This document shows positions 1 to 10,477 of a stretch of 64,000 nt of DNA, piece after piece; the stretch's first letter is position 1, and every line of letters starts with the position of its first letter. The DNA comes from Heloderma charlesbogerti (lineage: Eukaryota > Chordata > Lepidosauria > Squamata > Helodermatidae), in assembly GCA_026122225.1 (NCBI GenBank), contig JANEZZ010001905.1:1860001-1924000 (forward strand). Direction: 5' to 3'. The notes beneath the pieces were generated by a model, which made no database searches, had not been told where the DNA came from, and saw nothing but the letters and a program-made list of their open reading frames with translations. Position numbers and translations under genes: made by a program.

Positions 1-600
1 AATAGCGTAGCGGGCGGTATTTGCATCCCTTTTTCATTCACCGTTTTAGCCTACGTAAATCTTTACATAGGCTAAAACAGCGAATCAAAAGGGGACGCAA
101 ATAGCGCCCGCTACGCTATTTGCGTTCCCCTTGATTTTCGCCGTCATAGTCTATGTAAATATTTACGTAGATTAAGACAGTAAAAAGAAGGAACGCAAAT
201 GGCAGCGGCCGTAGCTGCCGCCATTTGTGTACGCGGTTTTTTTTTAACCCACCCAACCATGATAGGCTACGTAAAGATTTACGTAGCCTATCACGTCGTT
301 TTTGTTTTTGTTTTAACCTAGCCATGATAGGCTACGTAAATCTTTACGTAGCCTATCACGTCTTTTTTTTTTTTTTTACACAAGCCTGGAAATGGCGGCG
401 GCGGCAGCCGGTCAGAAGACCAGCTGCCGCCGCCGGAGCCACCGCTGCCCGGAAGATCCGCCACAGGTAAGTCTTGTCCCGGGGGGGATCTGCGGGGGGG
501 CGGGGGGGCAGGCCATTCCGCCATGGAGTTTGGGGGGCCGAATGCACTGGCATTCTTTCGGCCTCACCGAGATGCATGGTGGAATTCTCTGACATCCCTA
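1..600 (-). mobile_element. TACGTA-hairpin element, partial (window start cuts it)
   Basis: Non-autonomous DNA element of the hairpin family, entering from outside the window and ending at GACATCCCTA (591-600). Bases 1-120 form one imperfect palindrome whose outer arms read AATAGCGTAGCGGGCG and its complement. Further TACGTA-type palindromes lie at about 142-182, 261-294 and 326-359, separated by palindromes with CGCAAAT arms (for example 196-234). A GC-rich arm (372-460) leads to a perfect splice-donor-like CAGGTAAGT at 464-472 and then to the terminal arm with GGTGGAATTCTCTGACATCCCTA-type sequence. No reading frame of note. The left end and its target duplication are outside the window, so the hAT assignment rests on the other copies. 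Confidence 0.85.
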
Positions 601-1003
601 GTTACTGGTCAAACTGGGAATAGTCTAGTTGGTTGGCAACACTGGATGCAGGGGGTAAAAATCTGCAAATGTTAAAAAAATGCTTTGGTAGGGGATTTTT
701 TTTTTAACAAGAACATTCCCAAAGGTGCTTACTCAGTCAATAACCAGAAGCTGTGAGCTGTTTCTCCCATGTTCGCAACCACATGGGCCTTCAGATCATC
801 CATAGCTTGGTCAAAGGCTCCAGGCTAAAAAATAAGGGAAAGGAAGATGAGAAAGGGGACTAGAAGAAAAGAATGCAAGAGTGAAGAACATGGTTTCTTT
901 TCTTTTGTTGGGGCCGACCCATGTCCCACATTTTTCCCCTCGTGCCACTACTGGCCTTTACCAGTACAGACTGCCTACTGTGGAGAAGAAGGCAGCATAA
1001 AGG
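601..1003. other. no recognised feature
   Basis: AT-rich sequence between two mobile elements. I see no gene, repeat or motif I can support. Confidence 0.5.
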
Positions 1004-1400
1004 TAGAGATGGGTGAATGAGTGATGTTCAAGATGGCCAAGATTCTCCTAACATTGTCTCACCGCTTGTCTTGTGCCCAATTTCTGTTCATGTTTGTGAT
1101 CACTGCTCACTCTGTGAGCCCAGGAAACGTGCACAAATCAAACAGCAATCAGATGGGAGATTTACGCAAGTTTTCCCACATTTATGCACATTTCCTAATT
1201 TGCACAACTTTCCTCCAGATGCTAAATCAGTCTACAGAGGAAATTTGTGCAAATCTAACTGGGAATCGGGAACAAGATGAACGCGAGCACGTGTTTGACA
1301 ATTTGCAAATATTTTTGGTGGACATGTGCTCGCCCTCAGAGCTTCAAACAGGGCATGCTTCCATTCTGGGGAGCAAAAATAAAATTCTCATACATACCTA
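1004..1400. mobile_element. hAT-like non-autonomous element rich in TTTGCACAAAT
   Basis: The left end reads TAGAGATGGGTGAATG and the right end reads CATACATACCTA. The flanks CATAAAGG (996-1003) and CATAAAAG (1401-1408) match at 7 of 8 positions, the size expected for a hAT target duplication. The interior is rich in overlapping GCAAAT/ATTTGC motifs. Related elements lie at 2943-3367 and 23335-24657. It has no coding capacity. The assignment is by structure only. Confidence 0.6.
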
Positions 1401-1676
1401 CATAAAAGAGCAACCCTGAGTTAGTACTCCAGAACCAGCATGCCGCTTCCATCCCTAGCTGCAACCCCCCTGCCCTTTGTCATGAAGCAGGCCAAATGGC
1501 CTCTGCTAAAATCCTGCTACTGGGCTTTTAAATGTATACAGTTTCGGAATTGCTTGAGGTGCTGCAAAGAGCAGGGATCTGATGCCGTCCTTTCTCAGAG
1601 GAGCTGTTTGCAAGCTACATTGGGTCGGGAAGCCCTTAGGGGAGGACTGTGTATGGTGGGGCTCATAAGAATGAGG

Positions 1677-2027
1677 TAGGAATGGGTGAATCTCTCAAGT
1701 TCGATCTTGTCAGAGTTCTTGTGGGAGCTTTTCTTTCTCACCACACAGAAATTTGTATCCATTCTCGTTTTATTTTGAGATGTATGCATTTTGAACATAT
1801 GCACCCACTGAGCAGAGTGCGTTTTAGAAATGCACACATTTTTCTTTGCACACTTTCCAAGTGTGTACATGTTGTCACACACAATTTGTTGTTTTGCGAA
1901 ACACAATCACAAACTCAGAAATGTGTGGATTTCCAACGACAGCTTGCATTCAGGGCTGCGTTTGGTTCTGGGAGGTGAGAATTAAGTAATCTTGCATTAA
2001 AATATGAACCCAATGAATTTCACACCC
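1677..2027. mobile_element. AT-rich short repeat, hAT-like left end (family R5)
   Basis: Begins TAGGAATGGGTGAAT, like the left ends of neighbouring hAT-like elements. The right half (GTGTGGATTTCCAAC through GTGAGAATTAAGTAATC) aligns by eye with 52500-52610 and more weakly with 18300-18420. I could not find a matching right end or target duplication, because CR1 sequence starts immediately after it. It is a repeat by shared sequence; its class is inferred. Confidence 0.4.
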
Positions 2028-2094
2028 TTCTGGGGGTTGGACTTGATGGTCTTATAGGCCCCTTCCAACCCTACTATTCTATGATTCTATGATC
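2028..2094 (+). mobile_element. CR1 LINE, extreme 3' tail fragment
   Basis: Contains the CR1 3' signature GGGGGTTGGACTTGATGG followed by CCCCTTCCAACCCTACTA and the terminal repeat ATTCTATGATTCTATGA. Only about 70 bp remain, so it is a 5'-truncated copy. The same tail occurs at 39700-39975 on this strand and in reverse at 40133. Confidence 0.85.
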
Positions 2095-2942
2095 TTAGGG
2101 TAATGAGTATGGCCCACTCCCCAGTTTAGAGCCAACCTCTGTAATGACCCCTCACTATTGGTTAGGTTTGCTAGGGCTGATGGGAGTTGTTGGCCAAAAG
2201 TGACCCACCCTGGCTTAATTCTAGGTGTCCTCTGGCTATTTGCAATAGTGGCAGGCAGCAGCTACAGCTGTAACCTCCAAACTGCTTTTGGGCAGGTAGA
2301 AGGTTGGGGAGGGGACAAGAAACTAAGAAACTGCTGGCTAATGGGGTCCTTCCTTCCCAAGAAAGCTACATTATGACCAGGCAGGAGCGAGTACTCAAGT
2401 TGCAGACAGGGGCTCAAAAATTATACCCCACCAATGGGTGGGGGGAGTCTGACCTATTTTGTGTCAGCCCAGAAGAACTAAGTCTGATTGATCCCTGAAA
2501 AAGGGTTGCAGAAGCCCCTTCCTTTGCCAGTTCCCCCCACCATTTTTCAAGAAACCCTCATCACACTTACCATCGTAGGAAGGGATCACCAAAAGTGGGA
2601 AAGATTGCCCAGCTCTGCCAGTCCCAAAGGAAACTACAACTCCGTTGATGTAGCAGGAAATAGCTGTTCCAACTAGCATCTTCAGAGCCTTGCTTTCACA
2701 TTCTGGATCTGGCCCATGGGCCTGCCTGCCATTTGGCAGTGACCTGGACTCCCTGCCACACCAGTCACCCCCCTCCCTTACACCAGTAAGGGTTTTTGGG
2801 GGAGCGGGCATTGCTTGTGAAGGGCTCTGTTCATCTAACAATATGCCATCTCAGTGTTTACAAGCACTCCTAGGGAATACTCACAAAACCTCTCAAGGGA
2901 TTTTTGAGTACTTGCAAGGAATGGCTTGTGAGGGGGTGATTC
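2095..2942. other. no recognised feature
   Basis: Mixed sequence. A short stretch near 2160-2215 (GCTAGGGCTGATGGGAGTTG) resembles one arm of the fold-back MITE found complete at 37334-37472. Nothing else is identifiable. Confidence 0.4.
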
Positions 2943-3367
2943 TAGTGATGTAGGAGGATTTCCTTTTTGCTCACAAAATATGTGAGTATGCTCTGTTCGC
3001 AACTTCAAATGTAAGCATGGGTCTGCCGAAAATGTTCCTAAATTTCCAAACATGTGCTCATGTTCATTTGCGCAGTTTTTGTAATTGGAGCAAATTTCCC
3101 CCCTAGACTGAATCAGGCCCACTGTAGTCTACGGAGGAAATTTAGGAAATGTGCGTACATTTAGGATATTTGCATAAGTTTAGGGGAAAGACCTGGGGAA
3201 AGTTGAGCAAATTTCACATTCGATCGCTGCTTGATCTGTGCAATTTAATTTTCCCATGCATGCAGAGGGAGCTGCGATCGCAAACACAAAAGGGAATCGG
3301 GCATGAGATGAGCAGCAAGACCAGAGAATCTGGGCAACCTCGAGCATCGCTCCTTCACCCATCCCTA
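2943..3367. mobile_element. hAT-like non-autonomous element rich in TTTGCAC motifs
   Basis: Left end TAGTGATGTAGGAGG; right end CACCCATCCCTA. The flanks GGTGATTC (2935-2942) and GGGGGTTC (3368-3375) agree at 6 of 8 positions, a decayed 8-bp target duplication. The interior carries CAAATTTC and CACATTCGATCGCTGC segments closely matched at 23450-23640, so it belongs to the same family as 23335-24657. Non-coding. Confidence 0.6.
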
Positions 3368-3467
3368 GGGGGTTCGCCCATTGCTCGCAAAGACAGATGG
3401 ACCTTCCAGGTGTGATGGAAGTGGTCTTGACATATACATGCTGCCCTGAAAACAAATGTCTCAGAAT

Positions 3468-3760
3468 TAGGGATGTCAGAGGAATCCAGTTAGGGATGGA
3501 GCTCCATGAGCTTTCATCATCTTGGCCCCCCACACTCCATTCTGTCTTCGCCAGCTGGCTTGACTTGTTCAGGAATGAGCTGGGCCAGCTGGCAGGATTA
3601 CCTTTTTTGTGTAATTTTTTCTGCAAAAATTTCAGCTGTAATTGCACATATTTGCACAATTTTCAGCTGAAATTTTCGCAAATAATATAAATTTGGGAAA
3701 CTGCATCGTTCAGTTTGCAAAAGTAAGCTGAGTCAGGCACACCATGGAAGCCCAGTGAGC
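3468..3760. mobile_element. possible decayed hAT-like element
   Basis: Starts TAGGGATGTCAGAGGAATCC, very like the A-type terminus of the hairpin family, then runs into ATTTGCACAATTTTCAGC-type sequence. I found no right terminus or flanking duplication, so it may be a truncated or recombined copy. Confidence 0.35.
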
Positions 3761-3850
3761 CCCAAAGGGCCAGATTTCCTAGCAATGGACATCGCTTCTC
3801 AGAATGCAGCGCATGTCTGTCAAAGCCACATCCACATCACAACATTTTAC

Positions 3851-3985
3851 GCCTGACTTTCCCAACCTTGGGACCTGAGTGGTCATTGGATTACAACTCC
3901 CATCATCCCCACCAGCAAGGCCAATGGTCACAGATGTTGGAGGTCATAGTCCAACTACATCTGGGGACCCAAGGTTGGAGAAGGC
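3851..3985. mobile_element. fold-back MITE (CCCAACCTTGGG arms)
   Basis: The outer arms CCCAACCTTGGG (left) and CCCAAGGTTGG (right) are inverted copies of each other. Inner segments TACAACTCCCATCAT and GGTCATAGTCCAAC also pair. Copies or pieces of the same palindromic element lie at 24735-24815, 34625-34715 and 37334-37472. Non-coding, about 135 bp. Its superfamily is not certain. Confidence 0.65.
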
Positions 3986-4043
3986 TGCTTTAGATATGTG
4001 TCTATCTTTGTGGAGCTTGGATTGATCCACAACATGCTTATTA

Positions 4044-4283
4044 CAGGGCCGATCTCAGAGATTTGCTGCCTGAGGGAGAGCAGCAAATAGTGCCTCCTGC
4101 CCACAAGGCCAGCCAGCTTCTTTTGGCATCTGAGGCAGAAGATCCCACAAACCCATCTCCCCTTCCCTAGCAGTAAAAATATAATGATAATAAATTATGT
4201 ATCAGTTTGCTGCCTTTTCATGATACCCAAGATCAACTGCCTCAGCAGCCACCTCACTCTGCCTAATAGTAGAGCTGGCCCTG
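4044..4283. mobile_element. hAT-like MITE with CAGGGCC termini
   Basis: Left end CAGGGCCGATCTCAG and right end AGAGCTGGCCCTG are inverted repeats. The flanks GCTTATTA (4036-4043) and ACTTCTTA (4284-4291) match at 6 of 8 positions, as expected for an old hAT insertion. Length 240 bp, no coding capacity. Confidence 0.65.
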
Positions 4284-5336
4284 ACTTCTTATCTTCTTAA
4301 GCAAGAGTTCAAATTCAGGAGCGCTTAACACCAAACGAGTTACGTCTTAACTTTGCAAAGACTGTGTGTGTGCATTCTGACTTTGTAAATTTAAAACACA
4401 TTGGTGGATCATGAGTTGACTGGTCCCAAATAAGAGCAGACCATGCAAAACAGAAGGCAGAACATCCCTGCAACAGTGGCATCTAGAGCAGCATTCTTTC
4501 ACCTTTCTCTTCTCTGCCTTGTTGTGCAGGCCTAAGTAGGACCATTGGTGCCATTGGCTTGACTCACCCTTGAGACAAAATACTTCCTTGAGTCGTATGG
4601 GTCAGCACAACGTCGTGGGTAGAGAATGGTCTTAGAAGTAGATGATGGAGCATTGATGGGAGTTGCTGCTGTAAGATTTTTAGCACCATGATTCCCTTTG
4701 TCCCTCTCTTCCAGATTCTTTTGCATTTCCACGGTCTGGAACTCCTGGTCGTTTCCACCAGCTGACATTTTGACAGCCTTAAAGCCAAGCAAAAGCAGCC
4801 CCAAAGGTTAACATGGTTACCTCACCTGCCTCCACTGGCAGTCTGTTTATCTGTGTGCTTTATGTGTGAGATGCTGGATGTTATGTGAGGATGTCTATGA
4901 TTGTGTGCATAAGTATGTATGGGTGTACATGTATGGGTATATGAGTGCATGCTTTGGCCACAGCCACCACTGGCATGTGCCCCGGAAGATTAGCCATGAG
5001 CTCTCCAGCTGAAAAGTGTTCTCTACCCATGATTTATCAAGCAGAGGCAAAGGGACACAGGAAGCAAAGAGACAAATGGGTAAGTCAAGGATTCACTTGC
5101 CTCTGATCTCCCCAATTTTTAAGTTACACTTTTTTGTATCATTGGCAGAGCCAATACAGAATTTATCCATTAGAAAATCAGGCAATCAGGTTGTTATTTT
5201 TAAAATAGCAATCTGGAATTTTGCTATTTTCAGTTTTCTATTATAAAATGTAATATGCAGGAACAGTTACAACTTGAAGAAACATTATGAATTAGCTTGC
5301 TAAATGCAATGTTTTCTCTTAATTTTTCTAAATGTC
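4284..5336. other. no recognised gene; degenerate TG-rich stretch
   Basis: Nothing recognised apart from loose TG/TATG repeats at about 4850-4960. A reverse-strand frame of about 90 codons at 4532-4804 has no motif I know and no homologue in the window. Confidence 0.4.
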
Positions 5337-5425
5337 TAAAGGCACAATCCTATGCATGTTTAGACAGAAAAAAAGGCCTACAATTCCCAGCACGCCCCAG
5401 CCAGCCATGCTAAATCCAGCAGCAT
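5337..5425. mobile_element. palindromic MITE fragment (GCACAATCCTATGCATG family)
   Basis: Left arm of a short palindromic repeat: GGCACAATCCTATGCATG, a run of A, then CAATTCCCAGCACGCCCCAG. The complete palindromic form is at 47605-47722 and another piece at 46587-46645. The right arm is missing here, although TAGGATTGCA near 5770 may be a remnant. Confidence 0.55.
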
Positions 5426-5470
5426 CCATAAGTGGTGGTTGGGGTCGGGGGAAACATTTAGTCCCACTTT

Positions 5471-5502
5471 CATACACACCCACACCCACCCACACACACA
5501 AG
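5471..5502. repeat. CA-rich simple repeat
   Basis: Interrupted CACACC/CACA repeats visible directly. Confidence 0.8.
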
Positions 5503-6616
5503 CAAAACAGTTTAGAAAAAAAATGCTTAACTGCCACCCTGACTACTAAATTGCTTCTGCTAAATTGCTTGCTGAATGTATTTTCCTTAAGTCCCTGCCT
5601 GATGCTGAATGAGCAAGTGACAACAAAAATACTGACAAAGGGAGAAGGGGACATCTTTTACATTTTCCAGCTTGGGCAGGTATATAACCTAGTGTGCAAG
5701 GCTGAAATCGTATGCATCTGGGATAAGTGCCATTGGACAGAGTGGGACTTGCTTATGCATAAACGTGCATAGGATTGCATTCCTAAGGCTTATTCACATA
5801 TTACTTTTTTTTTTTCAAAGGACAATGAAAATCTGTGGATGAGACAAAAATATTTGGAGAGCAATGTATAATACAGGCACACTGAAGATTGGCAGTAGTT
5901 CTCTGTCAAGTGTGCACACTCCACCCAGCACGGCTGCAATGTAGGAATGTTGCGGGAGTCCGAGAGTGGGGTGGAGTGTGGTGGACTCCTCCTGCTTGCC
6001 CTCCTGGATCCCGCTCGCCAAGCTGTGGCCGCTTAACAGACCTGTTTGCTGGGCACTCACACGGTAGGTGAGCACCCGGTGGCTGCCTGTTCCCTCAATG
6101 AGCCGGCACTTTGCATAAAAATGGCAGCTTGGATTTCTCTGCAAAAGTACTATTGAGTAAAAGGCAGCCATAAAGGGGCCATTTACTCAACATTACAGGT
6201 GTGAATGGTCCAGGGGCTCACACGCGCTGCGGTGAGTGGGCATGGCCATTGGCTTGGCGAACAGCCAGCGAAGACCACGGACAGAGGTTGAGTCTGTCCA
6301 ACCCTACTGCCATGTTACATGCAGCAGTTTAGAGGCAGAGGAAAGGTTAGAAGAGTCAGTCTAATTCTATCAATCCCTATAGCCAGCCGCACAAGGAGAG
6401 TCCAAAGCCCCATGCAGCTCTGTTGATCCACATTTATGTTTGTGTGTCTATATAGCATCGTACCCAATTTATTAGGATCAGCTGACAGTGATAGAATAGT
6501 GAGCTGGCAAAAGGCAGTGAAATGGTTAGCATGTGGGACTTTGGCTGAGATAGCATGAGAATTTATTTTGTATTTTGTATTTTTTATTTCTTATTTCTTA
6601 TTTGTTTGTTTGTTTA
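5503..6616. other. no recognised feature
   Basis: No gene or known repeat apart from a possible MITE right-arm remnant near 5770-5785. A TTTATTTTG-type low-complexity run sits at 6560-6615. Confidence 0.4.
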
Positions 6617-6900
6617 TCATCTCAAGCTCCCAGCTCAGGAGTTTCCACAGGAGTTTCTGTTCCCTGCACCAGGGAGAAACATTTTATCTCACCATCAACA
6701 AACCAGGAGTTTTCATCCCCACCAGGGGCAGGTCTTTTGTAAACCTCATGGTCTTAATTGCCCATTCCAGACCAAGCCACTCCAAAATACTTTGCATTAC
6801 AACAGGGAGCAATACATTGTTGCTGGGAGAATCCACGCCCACCCCTCGAGATACTGTGAGGATTGCGGCTAAACTCAGAGGCAACAGGGTAGTGGCGGTG
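6617..6900 (+). repeat. unnamed interspersed repeat R1, copy 1
   Basis: Shares a collinear series of segments with 51060-51390 (same strand) and 9845-10205 (opposite strand): ATCAACAAACCAGG, CCACCAGGGGCAGGTCTT, CCCATTCCAGACCAAGCCA, GCATTACAACAGGG and ACTGTGAGGATTGCGGCTAA. The three copies are clearly diverged. I see no terminal repeats, poly-A or conserved frame, so its class is unknown. Confidence 0.65.
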
Positions 6901-6939
6901 GTAGATGACCAGTGGTCTAGGGGAGGCAGAGCTCACAGG

Positions 6940-8093
6940 GACACAAAAGAAAGGGCCACTAAAATGATCGAGGGGCTGGAGCATCTCCCCTATGAGGGAA
7001 GGCTGCTACTAGGGATGGCCGGAACGCTTACCTGCCATTCCGAGGGGGGGGGGTCCGCAGGGGGGGAGGTGATCCATTCCTCCCCCCCGGAATCCTCTTC
7101 AGCCGGCTCCGCTCTGCAGCGATTCCGCAGAGCCACCGGCCGGCTCCAAAGCCCCAGCGATACGGCCGCCTTGGCTGTATCACTGGGGTAGGCAGGGTGA
7201 GTCTCCAGATGCAAATGGCATGCGGGACTCCATTTGTGGCCGTAAAGGCCTTAGTTTAAGGTAAATGCAGCTGTAAATGGCTGTATTTGCCTTAAACTAA
7301 TGCCTTCACGGCCACAAATGGCGTCCCAAACGCCATTTGCATCCTCAGTCAATCCGTGCAGCCAGCAATACGGCCATGGTGGCCATATCGCTGAGGCTTC
7401 GGAGCCGGCGGCAGGGAGGATCCACCGGCGAGGACTTTGCCCTGCAGGACAAGGTAGGAGATCCGATCCTCCACGGACTTCGGGATCATGGGGTCCATGG
7501 AGGGACCCCTCATTGGGGTCCATGGAGGATTTCTCCAACATCCCTAGTTACAACAGCTGGGATTGTTCAGCTTGGAGAAAAGGAGGGTCAGGGGAGGCAT
7601 GATAGAGGTCTACAAAATTATGCATGGTGTGGAGAATGTGGAGAAGGAGACATTTTTCTCCCTCTGTAAAAATACTAGAACCCAATGAGGTCATCTTATG
7701 AAGCTGATTGGTGGGAGATTCAGGACAGATAAAAGGAAGGGCTTCTTCACACAGCACATCGTTAAACTATGAAATTCGCTACCACAGGATACAGTGATGG
7801 CCACCAACTTAGATGGCTGTAAAAAGGGATTGGACAAATTCCTGGAGGAAAAGGCTATCACTGGCTACTAGTCCTGATGGCTATGTGCTCCCTCCAGTAC
7901 CAGAAGCAGTGAGCCTGTGTACACCAGTTGCTGGGGAACATGGGCAGAAGGGTGCTGTTGCGCTCATGCCCTGCTTGTGGCTTCCTGGTTAACAGCTGGT
8001 TGGCCACTATGTGAACAGAATGATGGATTAGGTGGACCCTTGGTCTGATCCAGCATGGCTCTTCTTATGTTCTTACATTCTTATGTTCTTATG
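6940..8093 (+). mobile_element. CR1-like LINE 3' fragment, split by a hairpin element
   Basis: The left piece has GGGCCACTAAAATGATCG and GGAGCATCTCCCCTATGAG; the right piece resumes with ACAACAGCTGGGATTGTTCA and continues through GACAGATAAAAGGAAGGGCT. It ends in a tail of repeated TTCTTATG, typical of one CR1 subfamily. This is a 3' untranslated and C-terminal remnant with no useful frame. The element at 7010-7546 interrupts it. The left boundary is approximate. Confidence 0.75.
7010..7546 (-). mobile_element. TACGTA-hairpin family member, C-type end, no TACGTA unit
   Basis: Starts TAGGGATGGCCGGAACGC and ends TTCTCCAACATCCCTA, so the right terminus is the family A-type arm while the left is a third (C) type. 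In place of the TACGTA palindromes it carries a palindrome with arms 7231-7270 and 7281-7320 (about 36 of 40 positions pair), containing TTAGTTTAAGGTAAATGCAG. It sits inside a CR1 copy; the flanks GCTGCTAC and GTTACAAC match at only 5 of 8, consistent with decay. Confidence 0.7.
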
Positions 8094-8438
8094 ACACAGC
8101 ACTAACAGGTTTTTGATTAGCAGGTATAGTGGATTTGACCAGAAGAGTTGGTGAGGAGGCTTAGTGAGCTGCCATGGTTGTGTCTTGTATAGTGTGTTAA
8201 ATAGAGACCTGTGTAGGCTAACATAGTGAGCGGATTTTAGCTAACCAAAAGGTAGGCTCCTGATGGGGCCTCTTGTATAGTTTTAACTGATATCAAGTAA
8301 GTGCAGTTCCATATATCAACAAAAGTACATACGCCTGGTTACATCACCCTTCTGAGATGGGGAGTAGTGTCTTATCTCACCCATGAGCTGGGGGGTTTTC
8401 ACTCCAAAGTTGGAGTGTTGAGGCCTCTCTCTCGCAGG
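8094..8438. other. no recognised feature
   Basis: Short spacer between the CR1 tail and the next hairpin element; nothing identified. Confidence 0.45.
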
Positions 8439-9261
8439 TAGGGATGTCAGAGAATTCCGCAACGGATCTTGGTGAGGCCGAATGCAAGTGCATTCGGCCC
8501 CCTGAAATCCATTGCGGAACGAAGCCCCCGCCTCCCCCAACCCACGAAAGTTGGGTGGCACGAAGCCCCCACCCCATGAAAATAGTGCGAAATGGAGCAC
8601 TTACCTGCTCCCGTCGGCACGGACTTGCGAATGGCGGCTGCCCTGCGGCCACCATTCGCTTCCTCTTTCATGCCGTGATAGGCTACGTAAATACATATGT
8701 AGCCTATCACGGCTAACGCAAAGGCGCCTTTTGCGTCCCTGCGGAGGCCATGATAGGCTACATAAGTATTTACGTAGCCTATCACAGCAGGCTAAAAAAC
8801 AAACAAACGCGTACACAAATGGCAGCGGCTATGGCCGCCGCCATTTGCATTCCTTATTTTTGGCCGTCTTAGTCTATGTAAATATTTACGTAGACTATTA
8901 CGGCCAAAATAAATTGGAACGCAAATAACGTAGCGGGCCCTATTTGCGTTCCCCTTTATTTTCGCCGTAATAGTCTACGTAAATATTTACGTAGACTAAG
9001 ATGGCCAAAAATAAGGAACGCAAATGGTGGCGGCCGTAGCCACTGCCATTTGCGTACGCGGGTTTTTTTGTTTTACCCAGAGCCCTCCGCGGCCAGAAAT
9101 CTGGCTGTGGACGGCTCTGGCCTGGGCCTGGCCGGCTGCTCCGCGGAGCCGCCACGGAGCACAGCCGGCCGGTCGAGGATTCCGGCGGGAGGGACGGAGC
9201 GCCTCCCCCCCCCACCGTGAAGCAGATCCGCAAAACGGTAAGTGACTTTCGTACATCCCTA
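8439..9261 (+). mobile_element. TACGTA-hairpin element, complete, perfect 8-bp TSD
   Basis: Complete 823-bp copy. Left terminus TAGGGATGTCAGAGAATTCC (A type), right terminus GTGACTTTCGTACATCCCTA (B type), giving 9-bp terminal inverted repeats TAGGGATGT. The flanks CTCGCAGG (8431-8438 and 9262-9269) are identical, an 8-bp target duplication typical of hAT transposons. The interior has four TACGTA-type palindromes at about 8675-8710, 8751-8785, 8866-8901 and 8963-9000, separated by CGCAAAT-armed palindromes. An antisense donor-like CAGGTAAGT (8601-8610 region) and a sense GGTAAGT (9237-9243) sit near the two ends. Non-coding. Confidence 0.9.
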
Positions 9262-9529
9262 CTCGCAGGAGAGGCAATTAGTTTCCCAGGCTGGGATGCT
9301 TTGAGAACCTTCAAGAAGGGCTGTATAAGCTTGAGAACAATGCAGTCAATTTGGTCTCGCTTCACAGCTGGCCTGGAGAAACTTTTGTGGCCCTAGGAAT
9401 GGCTTCTGTCTATTATGGGCCCCCCAATAGATACCCAGCTATGACACCTAGGTTAGCTGGAAAGAGATGTGAGCTTTCTTTACATAAATATTCGGCATCC
9501 ATTTTGTATCAATAAACGGCCATCCTTTT

Positions 9530-9824
9530 GCACAAGTTGTTCTCCTTCCGACACCAGGTGAAGACCTTTTTATTCTCCCCGTATTTTAGCATTTTAGCTT
9601 CTTGGTCTTTGAGCTCTGGTGTTTTTAATCTGTATTTTAAATCTCTGCATTGCTGCTAGGTTTTATTCTGGTTGTATTGTTATACTGTGGTTTTAAGATT
9701 TTATATTTTATCTTGTTTTATGTTGCACTCTGTGGCTTTAATTTCTGTGAACCACTCAGAGCGCTTCGGCTATTAGGCAGTATAGAAATGAAATGAATGA
9801 ATGAATGAATAAATAAATAAATGC
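9530..9824 (+). mobile_element. L2 LINE 3' tail
   Basis: Contains CACCAGGTGAAGACCTTTTT, TTTTAGCATTTTAGC, and the end CTTCGGCTATTAGGCAGTAT followed by AGAAATGAAATGAATG and an (AATG)n(AATA)n tail at 9785-9824. The same end occurs at 30549-30972 and in reverse at 14452. A 5'-truncated, untranslated fragment. Confidence 0.8.
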
Positions 9825-9844
9825 GTGGCTTTGTTTAATCTAAA

Positions 9845-10205
9845 AGAATCTATTTTGACTGGGCTGTGACAGAATGAGGACCCCAGAGCAATACAGCAGG
9901 GACGCTGAGGCCATCTGCCACCCCTGCCAGACTTCCCTGTTCCCTCTGAGCTCAGCTGCAATTCTCAGAGCAGCTGGGAGGAAATGAATTTTCCCAGTAA
10001 CGAGGCATTGTTCCCTGTTGTCATGCTGGGGTGGCCTGGTCTTGAATGGGCAATTGACATCCGTTCGCTTTTCCGAAGACCTGCTCCTGCTAGAAATGAA
10101 AACAGCTAGAATTGCTTTATTGATATGGATCGACTCAGCTGCCTGCATATTTGGACTCCACTTGGGGGCATGGTAATGGCTAGGGAGACCGTCAGGATGA
10201 GAACC
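9845..10205 (-). repeat. unnamed interspersed repeat R1, copy 2
   Basis: The reverse complement aligns along most of its length with 51060-51390: AGTCCAAATATGCAGGCAGC, AGCAGGAGCAGGTCTTC, CATTCAAGACCAGGCCACCC, GAATTGCAGCTGAGCTCAGA and CCTCAGCGTCCCTGCT. No terminal repeats or frame are conserved among copies. Confidence 0.65.
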
Positions 10206-10477
10206 CGCACTTCAGCATTATTATTATTATTATTATATTTATTTATACCTTGCCTTTTCCCCAATACTGGGACACAAGGCAACTTACAAACATTAAAACA
10301 TATACAATTAAAACATATGAAAATATGCAAAGTTAAAATATAATTAAACAACAATACAATGAAAATTATATTAAAAACATCAAAAGAGCATTTTAAAACA
10401 GCGTTTTAAAACAATATTTTAGCAGCTTACCCCCGGATTCCAACTATTTCCCAAAGGCCTGCTGGAACAAGAATGTT

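Noticed and set aside
1..600. Hairpin sequences as microRNA genes
   Set aside because: The hairpins are perfect palindromes repeated in transposon copies, with no single-copy precursor features; small-RNA data would be needed.
4532..4804. 90-codon reverse frame as a small gene or exon
   Set aside because: No recognisable motif; an overlapping frame of similar length lies in another phase, so chance is likely.
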